Shown piece by piece: positions 55,031-63,802 of a DNA stretch of 64,000 bases (the stretch's first letter is position 1; each line of letters begins with the position of its first letter). The notes under the pieces were generated by a model. The model did not search any database, was not told the DNA's origin, and saw only the letters and a program-made list of their open reading frames with translations. Where the stretch lies: NCBI RefSeq assembly GCF_014384965.1, contig NZ_JACRSW010000040.1:117820-181819 (forward strand), given 5' to 3'. Both the position numbers and the translations under genes were made by a program. The stretch comes from Jutongia hominis (GTDB taxonomy: Bacteria; Bacillota; Clostridia; Lachnospirales; Lachnospiraceae).

Positions 55031-56878
55031 TTAATGATTCGTATTGTCATCTTTCAGCAGTTGTACCAGATTATGGCGGAATGCTTTTTCGTAAATATCT
55101 TCCTCATGGAAAGCGAAACGATTGAAATCAAATTGCGTTTCCATAACCATCTTACGTGTGAAAAACATTCTTTCCTTTTTCTGGTAGGAAGGCCGGAAAA
55201 TACAAATGCAGCCAATCGTTTTTTCGGGTTCAAAAGCATAATGTGCAGCAAAATCCTCTATGAAATGATAATCCAGCATATAGACATGACTGTAATGACC
55301 GACTACTTTTGCTAAACGTGTACCATTGATCGTAAATGTGTTCATATCATAATCACGATAGTCAACCGTCTCTTGCGGGGCATCGGTATTTGGGCTGTTT
55401 TGTGCGATCACTATGACCGGAAGCATACGCTCATCGGATTCCGTTAATTGGTATAATTCGTGCAAAAGTTCTGTGTTATTGACAAAGTGTGCTTTGCTTC
55501 CAAGACGCACAATATCCATAATGCCGACTTTATTTGAAAGATCGGCTAAAAAGGAAGGCTTGGTAAAAGTAGAACGTTGCGATATACCACGGGGAACATC
55601 ACGGGATGTCACATGATAAAAATGCAATAGTCCGTCATCCATTTTGGCAATCGAAGTATGCACATGCCAAAAAGTACCGATAGACTGGCTGTCAATATAA
55701 TTCATCTTCATAGAGAATGACAGATTTTCTTCATCATAGAAGATTTTTAACTTATAACCCGGTAAATGATTACGATAGGTAGAAAGTTCTGCCGGAATAT
55801 CCTCAAAGACCGGATTTAATTTAAAACGTGCCCATTTGTATACGATTAAGGCTGCATTGTAGAACTCAGATTCCAGCTTTCTTGTGTTTTTATGAAGCAA
55901 TGGACGTTCCAAATGGAATAAAATGCTGGATTCCAAACGCGCCAGCGTATTTTTCTGATAAGTACGCTCATCCTGATTGATCGGAATGTTTTGACAGATT
56001 GCTGCAATCTGCGGATCATGGATTTCTTTGTTATTCATCAGCTTGACGATCAGATTATAATTGATATGTGGTGATTCGAGCTTTAACAGTTCTTTGATCA
56101 AAGTTTTTCTGGAAGCCTTAAAGAACTTCTTTGCAATTTCTTTGTCCTGATCAAAAACGGCAAGGATCTTAGGGTCCAGGGGTTCGCTGTCTGCCATTTT
56201 GATACGGTATTTGCATTTTAACATAATTTCCCAGTCTCGGTTTTTATAATGATTGTAAGACAATTCCTCAAAAAGCTGTACCAAAGACCAGTCACTTAGT
56301 TCGAGATTGGCAAGAATACAGTTCAGGATCCGGGAAAGCTCTTCACTGCCCTTCCAGAATTCCTTGTCAGACAGCAGGCTTTTATAACGCATATCATGTT
56401 CAATCTCATGCCAGCCTTCAAAAAAGACTGTACGGAATTGTATTTCAAACGTGGTATCGATCGGAAGATTCCAAAGCTCTTTTTTGTATACATTAAAAAA
56501 TTCTTCCGGGAAACGAAAGACACCATTGATCTTTGTGGCTTTAAATTCATCGGCATTATACTTTGGACGTGACCAGTCATCCACCATTTGAAAGGTACTT
56601 TCCATAATGTCACGACAAATGCTAAGGTCATCATAATAATATAAGACAACACGCAAGCCAACGAGATCCTGTAATTTTTTTGGATTCTGCTCGGTTCCGT
56701 ATTGACCGCGCAACAGTTTTTCGGCAATCGAATTCGGCGACTTTACGCGGGAAAAAATACGAAAATACATTCCGCAGGAATTTAATATTTCACGAACTGC
56801 TTCTTTTAAGTTGTCGCATAATTCTGTTAATTTTTCAAAATCAAGTTCTTGTTCAATGCTATTTTCAAAATCAGTCAT
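55031..56878 (-). CDS. RelA/SpoT-domain protein with altered acceptor loop and large C-terminal region
   Basis: This 615-aa protein has a RelA/SpoT synthetase-like domain at about 25-170. ATP-side residues are preserved: RVKSPNSIAEK (44-54), DLVGLRVV (Asp71), EIQFRT (Glu145) and EIEHDMRYK. The acceptor loop, normally KxxGYRSxH, reads KATKINGVFRF (113-123), lacking the stacking Tyr and His. Residues 170-320 are helical. The last 260 or so contain FWHVHTSI, HFYHVTSRDVP, LPVIVIAQNSP and VVGHYSHVYMLD and are not recognised. ATG 56878 follows GGGAGGGT; the longer frame lacks a site. Product and activity are unknown. Confidence 0.75.
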   Translation of the reverse strand: MTDFENSIEQELDFEKLTELCDNLKEAVREILNSCGMYFRIFSRVKSPNSIAEKLLRGQYGTEQNPKKLQDLVGLRVVLYYYDDLSICRDIMESTFQMVDDWSRPKYNADEFKATKINGVFRFPEEFFNVYKKELWNLPIDTTFEIQFRTVFFEGWHEIEHDMRYKSLLSDKEFWKGSEELSRILNCILANLELSDWSLVQLFEELSYNHYKNRDWEIMLKCKYRIKMADSEPLDPKILAVFDQDKEIAKKFFKASRKTLIKELLKLESPHINYNLIVKLMNNKEIHDPQIAAICQNIPINQDERTYQKNTLARLESSILFHLERPLLHKNTRKLESEFYNAALIVYKWARFKLNPVFEDIPAELSTYRNHLPGYKLKIFYDEENLSFSMKMNYIDSQSIGTFWHVHTSIAKMDDGLLHFYHVTSRDVPRGISQRSTFTKPSFLADLSNKVGIMDIVRLGSKAHFVNNTELLHELYQLTESDERMLPVIVIAQNSPNTDAPQETVDYRDYDMNTFTINGTRLAKVVGHYSHVYMLDYHFIEDFAAHYAFEPEKTIGCICIFRPSYQKKERMFFTRKMVMETQFDFNRFAFHEEDIYEKAFRHNLVQLLKDDNTNH

Positions 56879-57048
56879 TTTACCCTCCCATTGTAAAACA
56901 TGAAGTAACCCCTCTACAGATCGAACCCGCAAATCCATCCCTTGGATTGTAACTCATATCAGATACGCAAATTTGTACATACAGAGTGTATTTCCTGCTA
57001 TGCAGAAATATTTGAATGAAAAAATATAAAGCACAAAGTGCGTCAAGC

Positions 57049-57079
57049 GTGTAACATTTGGATTTTTGAGCTATTACAT
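57049..57079 (-). promoter_or_regulatory. 31-bp element shared with the cysE leader (copy 2)
   Basis: The plus-strand GTGTAACATTTGGATTTTTG, continued by AGCTATTACATA, aligns with 48129-48159 at about 25 of 31 positions. It lies about 170 bp before the RelA-like start, in the same relative orientation as copy 1. Confidence 0.5.
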
Positions 57080-57146
57080 AATAATAACATAAATTTCAAA
57101 AAATCAAAACCACAGGTGTTTTATTTGATCCGGCATGGAACGGATA

Positions 57147-57175
57147 TTGTTTTTTTATATTGTTTTGTTTATAAT
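57147..57175 (+). promoter_or_regulatory. Promoter of the ycxB-like/tsaE operon
   Basis: TTGTTT (57147-57152), 17-bp spacer, TATAAT (57170-57175). Confidence 0.6.
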
Positions 57176-57284
57176 GAAAAGGATTAGAATCAGCAGGCCG
57201 ATCAGTCGGATGAGCATAACAAAAAAGAGCAACTTTGCGTCAAGAAAGATCAAAGCAGAATTGTCTGGAAATGAGGATATATTT

Positions 57285-57857
57285 ATGAAAAAAATAGAAT
57301 TTGATGTAGAGCTTCATACAGCAGAATTGTATCGTTTTACAATGCGGCACACATATTACAGCTTTTCGGGAATCTTTAGCATTCTTTTTAGTCTGGTATG
57401 TCTTGTGATCGCAATCATAAAATGGAGCACAATGCAGCCGATGACAATCGGAGCATTATTAGTCATTGCATCTCTCTTTACAATCGTACAGCCGGTTATG
57501 TTATGGGCAAAATGCCGGATGCAGATGAAACAGAACAAAAATATCAATACCAGATTGCATTATATTGTTGAAGAAGATGGCATCACGGTTCAACAAAATG
57601 ATCAGGAAGCTGTTGTGAAATGGTATGAAGTGCAAAAGGCAGTCAAAACAAAGAAGGCGATTTATCTTTATATGTCTGTAGTGCGTGCATTTATTTTTCC
57701 GGTTGAACAATGCAATGGTCAATTTGAAGCTTTGCTACAGATGATCACACAACAGATGGAAAAATACAAAGATTACGATTATGAGGAAGAGACAGAAGAG
57801 TCACCGGAAGAAGATTTTTCGGAAGATATAACAGACGAGGAGGAGTCGGATGAGTAA
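57285..57857 (+). CDS. YcxB-like membrane protein
   Basis: This 190-aa protein has two membrane helices (about 25-70) and a YcxB-like C-terminal PH-type domain (YIVEEDGITVQQNDQEAVVKWYEV...YLYMSVVRAFIFP). It ends in a highly acidic tail of Glu/Asp (about 160-190). ATG 57285 follows ATGAGGA; the frame extends upstream to 57135 without a site. The last 8 bp overlap tsaE. The function is unknown. Confidence 0.75.
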   Translation: MKKIEFDVELHTAELYRFTMRHTYYSFSGIFSILFSLVCLVIAIIKWSTMQPMTIGALLVIASLFTIVQPVMLWAKCRMQMKQNKNINTRLHYIVEEDGITVQQNDQEAVVKWYEVQKAVKTKKAIYLYMSVVRAFIFPVEQCNGQFEALLQMITQQMEKYKDYDYEEETEESPEEDFSEDITDEEESDE

Positions 57858-58287
57858 ACAGGTCATAGAAAGTTTTTCGCCGGAAGATACCTTTGCATTT
57901 GGTGTTGAACTGGGAAAGAAATGTAAGCCCGGTGATATTCTGACTCTACATGGAGATCTTGGGGTTGGAAAAACGTTATTTTCAAAAGGACTTGGTAAAG
58001 GCCTTGCGATTGATGAACCGATTTCAAGTCCGACTTTTACGGTGGTACAGGTTTATGACAGCGGCCGTCTGCCGTTTTATCATTTTGATGTATATCGGAT
58101 CGCTGATTTAGAAGAAATGGATGAGATCGGATATGAAGATTATTTTTACGGGGATGGTGTCTGTCTGATCGAATGGGCAGAGCAGATAGAGGAGCTTCTC
58201 CCTGAAAACGTGATTGCTATTACAATTGAAAAAGATTTGGAAAAAGGCTTTGATTATCGAAGGATCACACTCGAAGAAACCAAATGA
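57850..58287 (+). CDS. tsaE: tRNA t6A biosynthesis ATPase TsaE
   Basis: This 145-aa ATPase is needed with TsaB and TsaD to make threonylcarbamoyladenosine at tRNA position 37. Walker A is GDLGVGKTLFSKGL (about 35-48); SPTFTVVQVY and YHFDVYRI follow, with the C-terminal EWAE. Length is normal. It overlaps the YcxB-like gene by 8 bp, with GAGGAGG as ribosome binding site. Confidence 0.95.
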   Translation: MSKQVIESFSPEDTFAFGVELGKKCKPGDILTLHGDLGVGKTLFSKGLGKGLAIDEPISSPTFTVVQVYDSGRLPFYHFDVYRIADLEEMDEIGYEDYFYGDGVCLIEWAEQIEELLPENVIAITIEKDLEKGFDYRRITLEETK

Positions 58288-58406
58288 AGAAGAAATTCTT
58301 ATAGAAATAATAAGAACCAAAGCGTATAAAGCGTGTTGGTATATTTATATGAGAAAAAATTCTATAATAAGAAGAGAAAAAAGAGAAATAGAAATGAGGA
58401 ACAGCT

Positions 58407-59123
58407 ATGAAAATACTTGGAATAGACAGTTCCGGTCTGGTAGCATCAGCAGCAATTCTGTCAGATGATACCGTAGTGTCGGAATTTACAGTAAATAATA
58501 AAAAAACGCATTCGCAGACATTATTACCAATGATCGAACAGGTCGTAAAGATGGCTGGTATCGAATTAGAAGAACTCGATGCAATCGCAGTGGCGGCAGG
58601 ACCGGGATCTTTTACCGGACTTCGTATCGGTTCTTCGACAGCAAAAGGAATGGCATTGGCATTAAAAAAGCCGATCCTGTCTATTCCTACTTTAGAAGGG
58701 CTTGCGTATCGTCTGACACCGGTGACGGATGAATTGGTATGTCCGTTAATGGATGCCAGACGCAATCAGGTCTACACCGGTATCTATCAGAACAAAAAAG
58801 AAGGAATTGAAGCAGTCAGACAGCAGGAAGCCGTTGCTATTGAGGAATTGATCGAGCAGGTAAATGCATTAGAAAGACCTGTTGTTTTCTTAGGTGATGG
58901 TGTTCCTGTTCAAAAAGAAGCATTAGAAGCAAATATCACAGTTCCTTATCGCTTTGCACCGGCACATCTGAACAGACAAAGTGCATCGGCAGTGGCAGCT
59001 CTTGGGGTTGTTTACTATAAAGAAGGAAAGTCAGAAGATGCAAGAGATCATAAACCAATCTATCTGCGGCAGTCGCAGGCTGAACGGGAGCGTGCACTTC
59101 GTCTGAAAGGAGAACAGGCATGA
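58407..59123 (+). CDS. tsaB: tRNA t6A dimerisation protein TsaB
   Basis: This 238-aa ASKHA-fold protein is the TsaD partner. N-terminal MKILGIDSSG, KKTHSQTLLPMI and AAGPGSFTGLRIG are diagnostic. AAATGAGGA precedes the ATG. The stop overlaps the rimI ATG by 4 nt (ATGA). Confidence 0.95.
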   Translation: MKILGIDSSGLVASAAILSDDTVVSEFTVNNKKTHSQTLLPMIEQVVKMAGIELEELDAIAVAAGPGSFTGLRIGSSTAKGMALALKKPILSIPTLEGLAYRLTPVTDELVCPLMDARRNQVYTGIYQNKKEGIEAVRQQEAVAIEELIEQVNALERPVVFLGDGVPVQKEALEANITVPYRFAPAHLNRQSASAVAALGVVYYKEGKSEDARDHKPIYLRQSQAERERALRLKGEQA

Positions 59124-59566
59124 TCGACAGGTTGCAAGAAAAAGATATCGATCAGGTAGCTCAGATAGAAGCTGAAATTTTTTCGGTTCCATGGAGTATT
59201 AAAAGTTTTAAGGATGCGCTCGCATCAGAGCAAAATATTTATCTGAAAGCCGAAACGGATGGTCAGATCGTTGGTTATTGCGGTATCTGGACTTCTTTTG
59301 AAAGTGCCGATCTTTGCAATATTGCCGTGAAAAAAGAATTTCGCAAGGCTGGTTTAGGCCAAAAACTTTTAGAGGCGGGGATACAGGAGGCAGCAGCCAA
59401 AGGTGTGGAAAGAATTCTGTTAGAAGTGCGTCAAAGCAATAAAGCAGCGATACGCTTATATGAAAAAAACGGATTTCAAACAATCGGATTGCGAAAATCC
59501 TATTATACAAAACCTGTAGAAGATGCCATTTTAATGGAACGTTTTATCCGGAAAATGGCAGAGTAA
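59120..59566 (+). CDS. rimI: Ribosomal protein S18 alanine N-acetyltransferase RimI
   Basis: This 148-aa GNAT acetyltransferase has the acetyl-CoA loop RKAGLGQKLLEAG (Q/RxxGxG/A variant) and the RimI phrase LEVRQSNKAAIRLYEKNGF. Its place between tsaB and tsaD is common in Firmicutes. It overlaps tsaB by 4 nt. Confidence 0.92.
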   Translation: MIDRLQEKDIDQVAQIEAEIFSVPWSIKSFKDALASEQNIYLKAETDGQIVGYCGIWTSFESADLCNIAVKKEFRKAGLGQKLLEAGIQEAAAKGVERILLEVRQSNKAAIRLYEKNGFQTIGLRKSYYTKPVEDAILMERFIRKMAE

Positions 59567-59611
59567 AAATCTGTTTGATCTTTTGATCAAAGAAATGCTA
59601 AACATTTCCAC

Positions 59612-59640
59612 TATACAAATGCATATCTGTTTTATATAAT
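59612..59640 (+). promoter_or_regulatory. Promoter of the zinc-ribbon gene
   Basis: TATACA (59612-59617), 17-bp spacer, TATAAT (59635-59640), 40 bp before the start. Confidence 0.5.
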
Positions 59641-59680
59641 GAGCTACAGAAGCAGAAGATTACACAATAGGAGGAGCATT

Positions 59681-59899
59681 ATGTGTGATACACGTATTTT
59701 TTGCAATGCCTGTGGCAAAGAATTATATATGGAAAATAATATATTAAAAGAAGATGCATTTGAAGCAAAAAAACAATGGGGATATTTTTCGAAAAAAGAT
59801 ACTAAGATGCATTCCTTCGTTCTTTGTGAAGAATGTTATGATAAAATGATATCCCGTTTTGTAATTCCGCCTATAGTGACGGATGTTGTAGAACTGTGA
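59681..59899 (+). CDS. Small zinc-ribbon protein
   Basis: This 72-aa protein has CNAC near residue 8 and CEEC near residue 54, two Cys pairs that could hold one zinc. ATG 59681 follows AGGAGGA; upstream codons in the frame are not needed. The function is unknown. It has its own promoter and a strong terminator within the tsa cluster. Confidence 0.75.
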   Translation: MCDTRIFCNACGKELYMENNILKEDAFEAKKQWGYFSKKDTKMHSFVLCEECYDKMISRFVIPPIVTDVVEL

Positions 59900-59951
59900 T
59901 TCCGATAAAGATTATACAAAGATGGAAATAACAAAGAAAATATGCTATACT

Positions 59952-59984
59952 AAAAAAGATGATATGAAAGATATCATCTTTTTT
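59952..59984 (+). terminator. Terminator after the zinc-ribbon gene
   Basis: AAAAAAGATGATAT, loop GAAAG, ATATCATCTTTTTT: a perfect 14-bp stem with T-tract. Confidence 0.93.
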
Positions 59985-60078
59985 TGAAATAAAAACGATG
60001 TGTTATAAATAGCGTTGTATTTCAAAAAAAGGCAGGCGCAAAAACGTTTGTCTGAAGTGAAAGGAAAAAATAAAACGA

Positions 60079-61020
60079 ATGTTAGATGTGTGTTTGTTAG
60101 GAACAAGCGGAATGATGCCGCTTCCAAGACGATGGCTTACTGCGTTGATGACAAGATTGAATGGAAGCAGTTTATTGATTGACTGCGGTGAAGGAACGCA
60201 GGTTGCTATCCGCGAGAAAGGATGGAGTGTAAATCCGATCGATACGATCTGCTTTACACATTTTCATGGAGATCATATCAGTGGACTTCCGGGACTTCTT
60301 TTATCAATGGGAAATTCTGACCGGAAAGAACCGGTTACGCTGATCGGCCCGAAAGGATTAGAAAAGATTGTCAACCAGCTTCGCGTGATCGCACCGGGAT
60401 TACCTTTTCCGTTACGGTTTATTGAGTTTACAGAGGCCGAACAGGAGATAGAAGTAAACGGTTATCATCTGAAAGCATTTCGTGTTCATCATACTGTTGC
60501 ATGCTATGGTTATACGATCACAGTACCAAGAGGCGGAAAATTCTTTGTGGAAAAAGCCAGAGAAAACCAGGTGCCAATGAAATTCTGGAGCCGTTTACAA
60601 AAAGGAGAAACATTAGAAGAAGACGGAAAGATCTACACACCGGATATGGTGATCGGACCACCGAGACAGGGGATCAAGCTTACATATTGTACCGATACGC
60701 GTCCGGTACAAAGTCTGGTACAAAATGCGAAAGATTCCGATCTTCTGATCTGTGAAGGAATGTATGGCGAAAAAGATAAACAGGCAAAAGCAGAAGAAAA
60801 GAAACATATGACATTTTTAGAAGCAGCTCATGTAGCAAAAGATGCACAGGTAAAGGAGATGTGGCTGACACATTACAGTCCGTCTTTATTGCATCCGGAA
60901 GAATACATGAAAAGTGTCAAAAAAGTTTTTGATAAAGCGTATCCGGGAAAAGATGGTAAAAGCATTACGTTAGAATTTGCAGATGATGAAAACCGGAGGG
61001 GTAGAGAAGGGAGAAAATAA
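60079..61020 (+). CDS. rnz: Ribonuclease Z
   Basis: This 313-aa metallo-beta-lactamase endonuclease matures tRNA 3' ends. The metal site HFHGDHISGLPG is at 61-72; GTSGMMPLPRRW opens the protein, and TYCTDTRP and THYSPS carry further ligands. Length is normal. AAAGGA is 13 nt before the ATG, a slightly long spacing. Its stop overlaps the next start (TAATG). Confidence 0.95.
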   Translation: MLDVCLLGTSGMMPLPRRWLTALMTRLNGSSLLIDCGEGTQVAIREKGWSVNPIDTICFTHFHGDHISGLPGLLLSMGNSDRKEPVTLIGPKGLEKIVNQLRVIAPGLPFPLRFIEFTEAEQEIEVNGYHLKAFRVHHTVACYGYTITVPRGGKFFVEKARENQVPMKFWSRLQKGETLEEDGKIYTPDMVIGPPRQGIKLTYCTDTRPVQSLVQNAKDSDLLICEGMYGEKDKQAKAEEKKHMTFLEAAHVAKDAQVKEMWLTHYSPSLLHPEEYMKSVKKVFDKAYPGKDGKSITLEFADDENRRGREGRK

Positions 61021-61637
61021 TGAATAAAAGTTCGAAAAAAATACTTGGAACCTGTTCGGGTATCTTAATTGTAGCAGCTATGATCGTAGCAGGATATTTT
61101 CTGTTAAATAAACAGGTGCAAAAAGAAGCACAGGAAAATGTGCTTCCAACGACAGAAGTAGGAAAAATCCTTGCAAAAGACCTGGATTCAAAATATCCGT
61201 CAACCGCAACAGAGGTAGTAAAAATGTATTGGAGGATCACAAGTTGTCTCTACAATAAAGCAGATTCCATGAGCAATAAAGATTTTGATAATGTTTTAAA
61301 GCAGTGTCGTAAATTATATGATCAGGAAATGTTAGATGAAAGCAAAAATTCATTTAACAACATGAAGAAAAAGTTGAGAAAAGATATTGATAAGAGAAAA
61401 GACGCCAAAGAAAGCTTCAGCTCTTATGTCGTTCAAAGCAATGATACACTTTCCGTTCGAAAAATGGATGGAAAAGAATATACAACGGTTATTTCTTATA
61501 TCCTGATCAAAGCAAAGGGAAATACCGGTAAAGTCTATGAGAATTTTATGTGTCGCAAAGATAAAGACGGAAAGTGGAAGATCCTGGGATGGGAACAGTC
61601 AACTGCGGATGCAGCCGCAGCAGTCGGAGTAGAATAA
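61020..61637 (+). CDS. Single-pass membrane/secreted protein of unknown function
   Basis: This 205-aa protein has an N-terminal helix ILGTCSGILIVAAMIVAGYFLL and a Lys/Asp-rich outer domain of about 170 residues that ends DGKWKILGWEQST. No catalytic motif is seen. Similar proteins occur beside rnz or tsaD in related Clostridia as far as I recall, but no function is known to me. It is coupled to rnz by a one-base overlap and lies 13 bp before tsaD. Confidence 0.75.
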   Translation: MNKSSKKILGTCSGILIVAAMIVAGYFLLNKQVQKEAQENVLPTTEVGKILAKDLDSKYPSTATEVVKMYWRITSCLYNKADSMSNKDFDNVLKQCRKLYDQEMLDESKNSFNNMKKKLRKDIDKRKDAKESFSSYVVQSNDTLSVRKMDGKEYTTVISYILIKAKGNTGKVYENFMCRKDKDGKWKILGWEQSTADAAAAVGVE

Positions 61638-61650
61638 TTAGGAGGTTATC

Positions 61651-62673
61651 ATGGAAGATGTGTTGATATTGGGAATTGAGAGTTCTTGTGATGAAACGGC
61701 AGCAGCAGTTGTCAAAAACGGACGTGAAGTGCTGTCTAATGTGATTTCGTCACAGATTGCTATTCATACATTATATGGAGGAGTCGTTCCTGAAATCGCA
61801 TCACGTAAGCATATCGAAAAGATCAATCAGGTGATCGAACAAGCGTTAAAAGAAGCAGATGTAACATTAGAACAGATTGATGCGATCAGTGTAACCTACG
61901 GCCCGGGACTGGTGGGTGCTCTTTTGGTAGGTGTTGGTGAAGCAAAAGCTTTAGCATATGCGGCACACAAACCATTAGTTGGAGTGCATCATATAGAAGG
62001 ACATATTGCCGCTAATTATTTGGAACACCCTGATCTGGAACCACCATTTTTGTGTCTCGTTGTTTCCGGAGGACACACGCATCTGGTACAGGTAAAAGCA
62101 TATGATTCTTTTGAAATTATCGGCTGTACCCATGATGATGCGGCAGGAGAAGCCTTTGACAAGGTTGCCAGAGCGATTGGACTAGGCTATCCGGGTGGAC
62201 CAAAGATTGATAAAGTATCAAAAGAAGGTAATCCGCATGCAATAGAATTTCCGCGAGCCAAAATTGCAGGTGCAGAGTTTGACTTTAGCTTTTCCGGAGT
62301 GAAGTCTGCTGTTTTAAATTATTTGAATCAGTGTGAAATGAAAGGAATCAAGATTTCACAGGCTGATGTGGCTGCTTCTTTCCAACAGTCTGTTGTGGAT
62401 GTTTTAGCAGGAAGAGCGATCGCGGCAGCAAAGAAGCTTGGAGAAAAAAGGATTGCTGTAGCCGGAGGTGTTGCTGCAAATTCGGCATTGCGCCAAAGGT
62501 TAAAAGAAGAATGTGATAAAGAGGGCATTGCATTGTGCTATCCCTCACCTATTTATTGTACGGATAACGCTGCCATGATTGCAGCACAGGGATATTATGA
62601 ATATATTGCAGGCACCCGCAGTGGCTGGGACCTGAATGCGGTACCGAATTTAAAAATTGGTCAAAGAGGATAA
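61651..62673 (+). CDS. tsaD: tRNA N6-threonylcarbamoyladenosine transferase TsaD
   Basis: This 340-aa catalytic subunit transfers threonylcarbamoyl to A37 of ANN-decoding tRNAs. Diagnostic sequence: [24 protein letters not shown], the metal motif [11 protein letters not shown] (about 115), VSGGHTHLV and [10 protein letters not shown]. Length is normal. AGGAGG precedes the ATG by 6 nt. It completes the tsaE-tsaB-tsaD set in one cluster. Confidence 0.97.
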   Translation: MEDVLILGIESSCDETAAAVVKNGREVLSNVISSQIAIHTLYGGVVPEIASRKHIEKINQVIEQALKEADVTLEQIDAISVTYGPGLVGALLVGVGEAKALAYAAHKPLVGVHHIEGHIAANYLEHPDLEPPFLCLVVSGGHTHLVQVKAYDSFEIIGCTHDDAAGEAFDKVARAIGLGYPGGPKIDKVSKEGNPHAIEFPRAKIAGAEFDFSFSGVKSAVLNYLNQCEMKGIKISQADVAASFQQSVVDVLAGRAIAAAKKLGEKRIAVAGGVAANSALRQRLKEECDKEGIALCYPSPIYCTDNAAMIAAQGYYEYIAGTRSGWDLNAVPNLKIGQRG

Positions 62674-62677
62674 TGAG

Positions 62678-62702
62678 AAAAGGGGCTGAAAAGCCCCTTT
62701 TT
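62678..62702 (+). terminator. tsaD terminator
   Basis: AAAAGGGGCT, loop GAAA, AGCCCCTTTT, then T residues. Confidence 0.95.
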
Positions 62703-62741
62703 ATGTGATGGGAATCTGTTCGTATAATGATGATGAGGCTC

Positions 62742-63170
62742 CAAGAATTGCTAAAGTAATTCTTGGAGTGTAAAGCACTGGCTTTGCACTTTTTTGTGGA
62801 ATAGGAAACCGCTCGTGCAGTAGTGGTACACCAACAAGAATTGCAATAGCAATTCTTGGAGTGCAAAGCGCTGGCTTTGCACTTATTTGTGGAATAGGAA
62901 ACTGCTCGTGCAGTAGTGGTACATCTCCAAGAATTGCAATAGCAATTCTTGGAGTGCAAAGCGCTGGCTTTGCACTTTTTTGTGGAATAGGAAACTGCTC
63001 GTGCAGTAGTGGTACATCAACAAGAATTGCAATAGCAATTCTTGGAGTGCAAAGCGCTGGCTTTGCACTTATTTGTGGAATAGGAAACTGCTCGTGTAGT
63101 AGTGGTACATCAACAAGAATTGCAATAGCAATTCTTGGAGTGCAAAGCGCTGGCTTTGCACTTTTTTGCA
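62742..63170. repeat. 93-bp hairpin minisatellite, five copies
   Basis: CAAGAATTG starts units at 62742, 62835, 62928, 63021 and 63114, exactly 93 bp apart. Each full unit has three perfect dyads: CAAGAATTGC/GCAATTCTTG, AGTGCAAAGC/GCTTTGCACT and ACTGC/GCAGT. The first unit is the most diverged. Because 93 is divisible by 3, a repetitive open frame appears but has no ribosome binding site. Confidence 0.93.
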
Positions 63171-63220
63171 GGCTTTGTCATACTTCGTAGAAAAAAGTTA
63201 AAAAAAATTCAAAAAAGGGG

Positions 63221-63249
63221 TTGACGAAGATGATTTAGAATGCTATACT
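63221..63249 (+). promoter_or_regulatory. tRNA-Ser promoter
   Basis: TTGACG (63221-63226), 17-bp spacer, TATACT (63244-63249), about 60 bp before the tRNA. Confidence 0.82.
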
Positions 63250-63314
63250 AGCAAAGCAGTCAGCGAGCGGGGCACAAATGAGAGCCACAAAGTGCTGAGT
63301 TGAAAATAGAATAT

Positions 63315-63400
63315 GGAGAGGTATCGAAGTGGTCATAACGAGGCGGTCTTGAAAACCGTTTGTCCGCAAGGGCGCGTGGGTTCGAATCCCACCCTCTCCG
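63315..63400 (+). tRNA. tRNA-Ser (anticodon UGA)
   Basis: An 86-nt class II tRNA with long variable arm. Acceptor GGAGAGG (63315-63321) pairs with CCTCTCC (63393-63399), with discriminator G. The anticodon loop is CTTGAAA within CGGTCTTGAAAACCG. The T-arm is GTGGGTTCGAATCCCAC. CCA is not encoded. Confidence 0.96.
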
Positions 63401-63402
63401 TT

Positions 63403-63436
63403 TACACAGTTAGTTCTGTCAACTGTGTATTTTTTT
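63403..63436 (+). terminator. tRNA-Ser terminator
   Basis: TACACAGTT (63403-63411), 9-nt loop, AACTGTGTA (63421-63429), then TTTTTTT. Confidence 0.92.
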
Positions 63437-63519
63437 GCCCTTTTTCGAGGTGAAAGACGGCTGGAAAGTGAGAGCTTAACCATGAAAAAGAACAGCGAAA
63501 AAGAAAATAAAAAAAGTTG

Positions 63520-63548
63520 TTGACAAACAGTTGAAAGCGTGATAGTAT
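63520..63548 (+). promoter_or_regulatory. rRNA operon promoter
   Basis: TTGACA (63520-63525), 17-bp spacer, TAGTAT (63543-63548) inside ATAGTATATAT. Confidence 0.75.
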
Positions 63549-63549
63549 A

Positions 63550-63802
63550 TATCTCGCTGACGCACAAAAGGTCAGCACAGAGGAATGAAAGTTCCGGGCG
63601 AGTTTCTTCTATATAAAAGAAGAGATGAGCAAAAAAAGAATCTTGATAATTAAATAGTAAAACAACCCTGAAATTTCTAAAGAGGATCTTGAAAAAAAGA
63701 TCCAAGAATTTCAAGAGGCTTATCAGAAGATAAGACGAAAGCGAGACCAAGTAATTGGTAAAAACGGACAAGCCAAGCGAAAGCTTAGCGAGGACAAAAC
63801 TT
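63550..63802 (+). other. 16S rRNA leader with processing hairpins
   Basis: The leader contains GCTGAC/GTCAGC (63556-63576), a TCTTCT/AGAAGA hairpin near 63605-63622, and a compound stem in which TGAAATTTCT near 63670 faces AGAATTTCA near 63706 with GGATCTT/AAGATCC inside. Further hairpins (CTTATC/GATAAG and ACCAA/TTGGT) run up to the 16S start. Such stems act in RNase III processing and antitermination. Confidence 0.6.

Noticed and set aside
62742..63170. CRISPR array
   Set aside because: Whole 93-bp units repeat without unique spacers, and no cas genes are present.
62861..63190. 109-aa open frame of repeated SAGFALICGIGNCSCSSGT-type units, and the opposing 62549-62959 frame
   Set aside because: Both arise because the non-coding 93-bp repeat is a multiple of three. 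There is no ribosome binding site, and the units are built of hairpins.
63235..63771. 178-aa minus-strand frame
   Set aside because: It runs antisense across tRNA-Ser and the rRNA leader and has no coding character.
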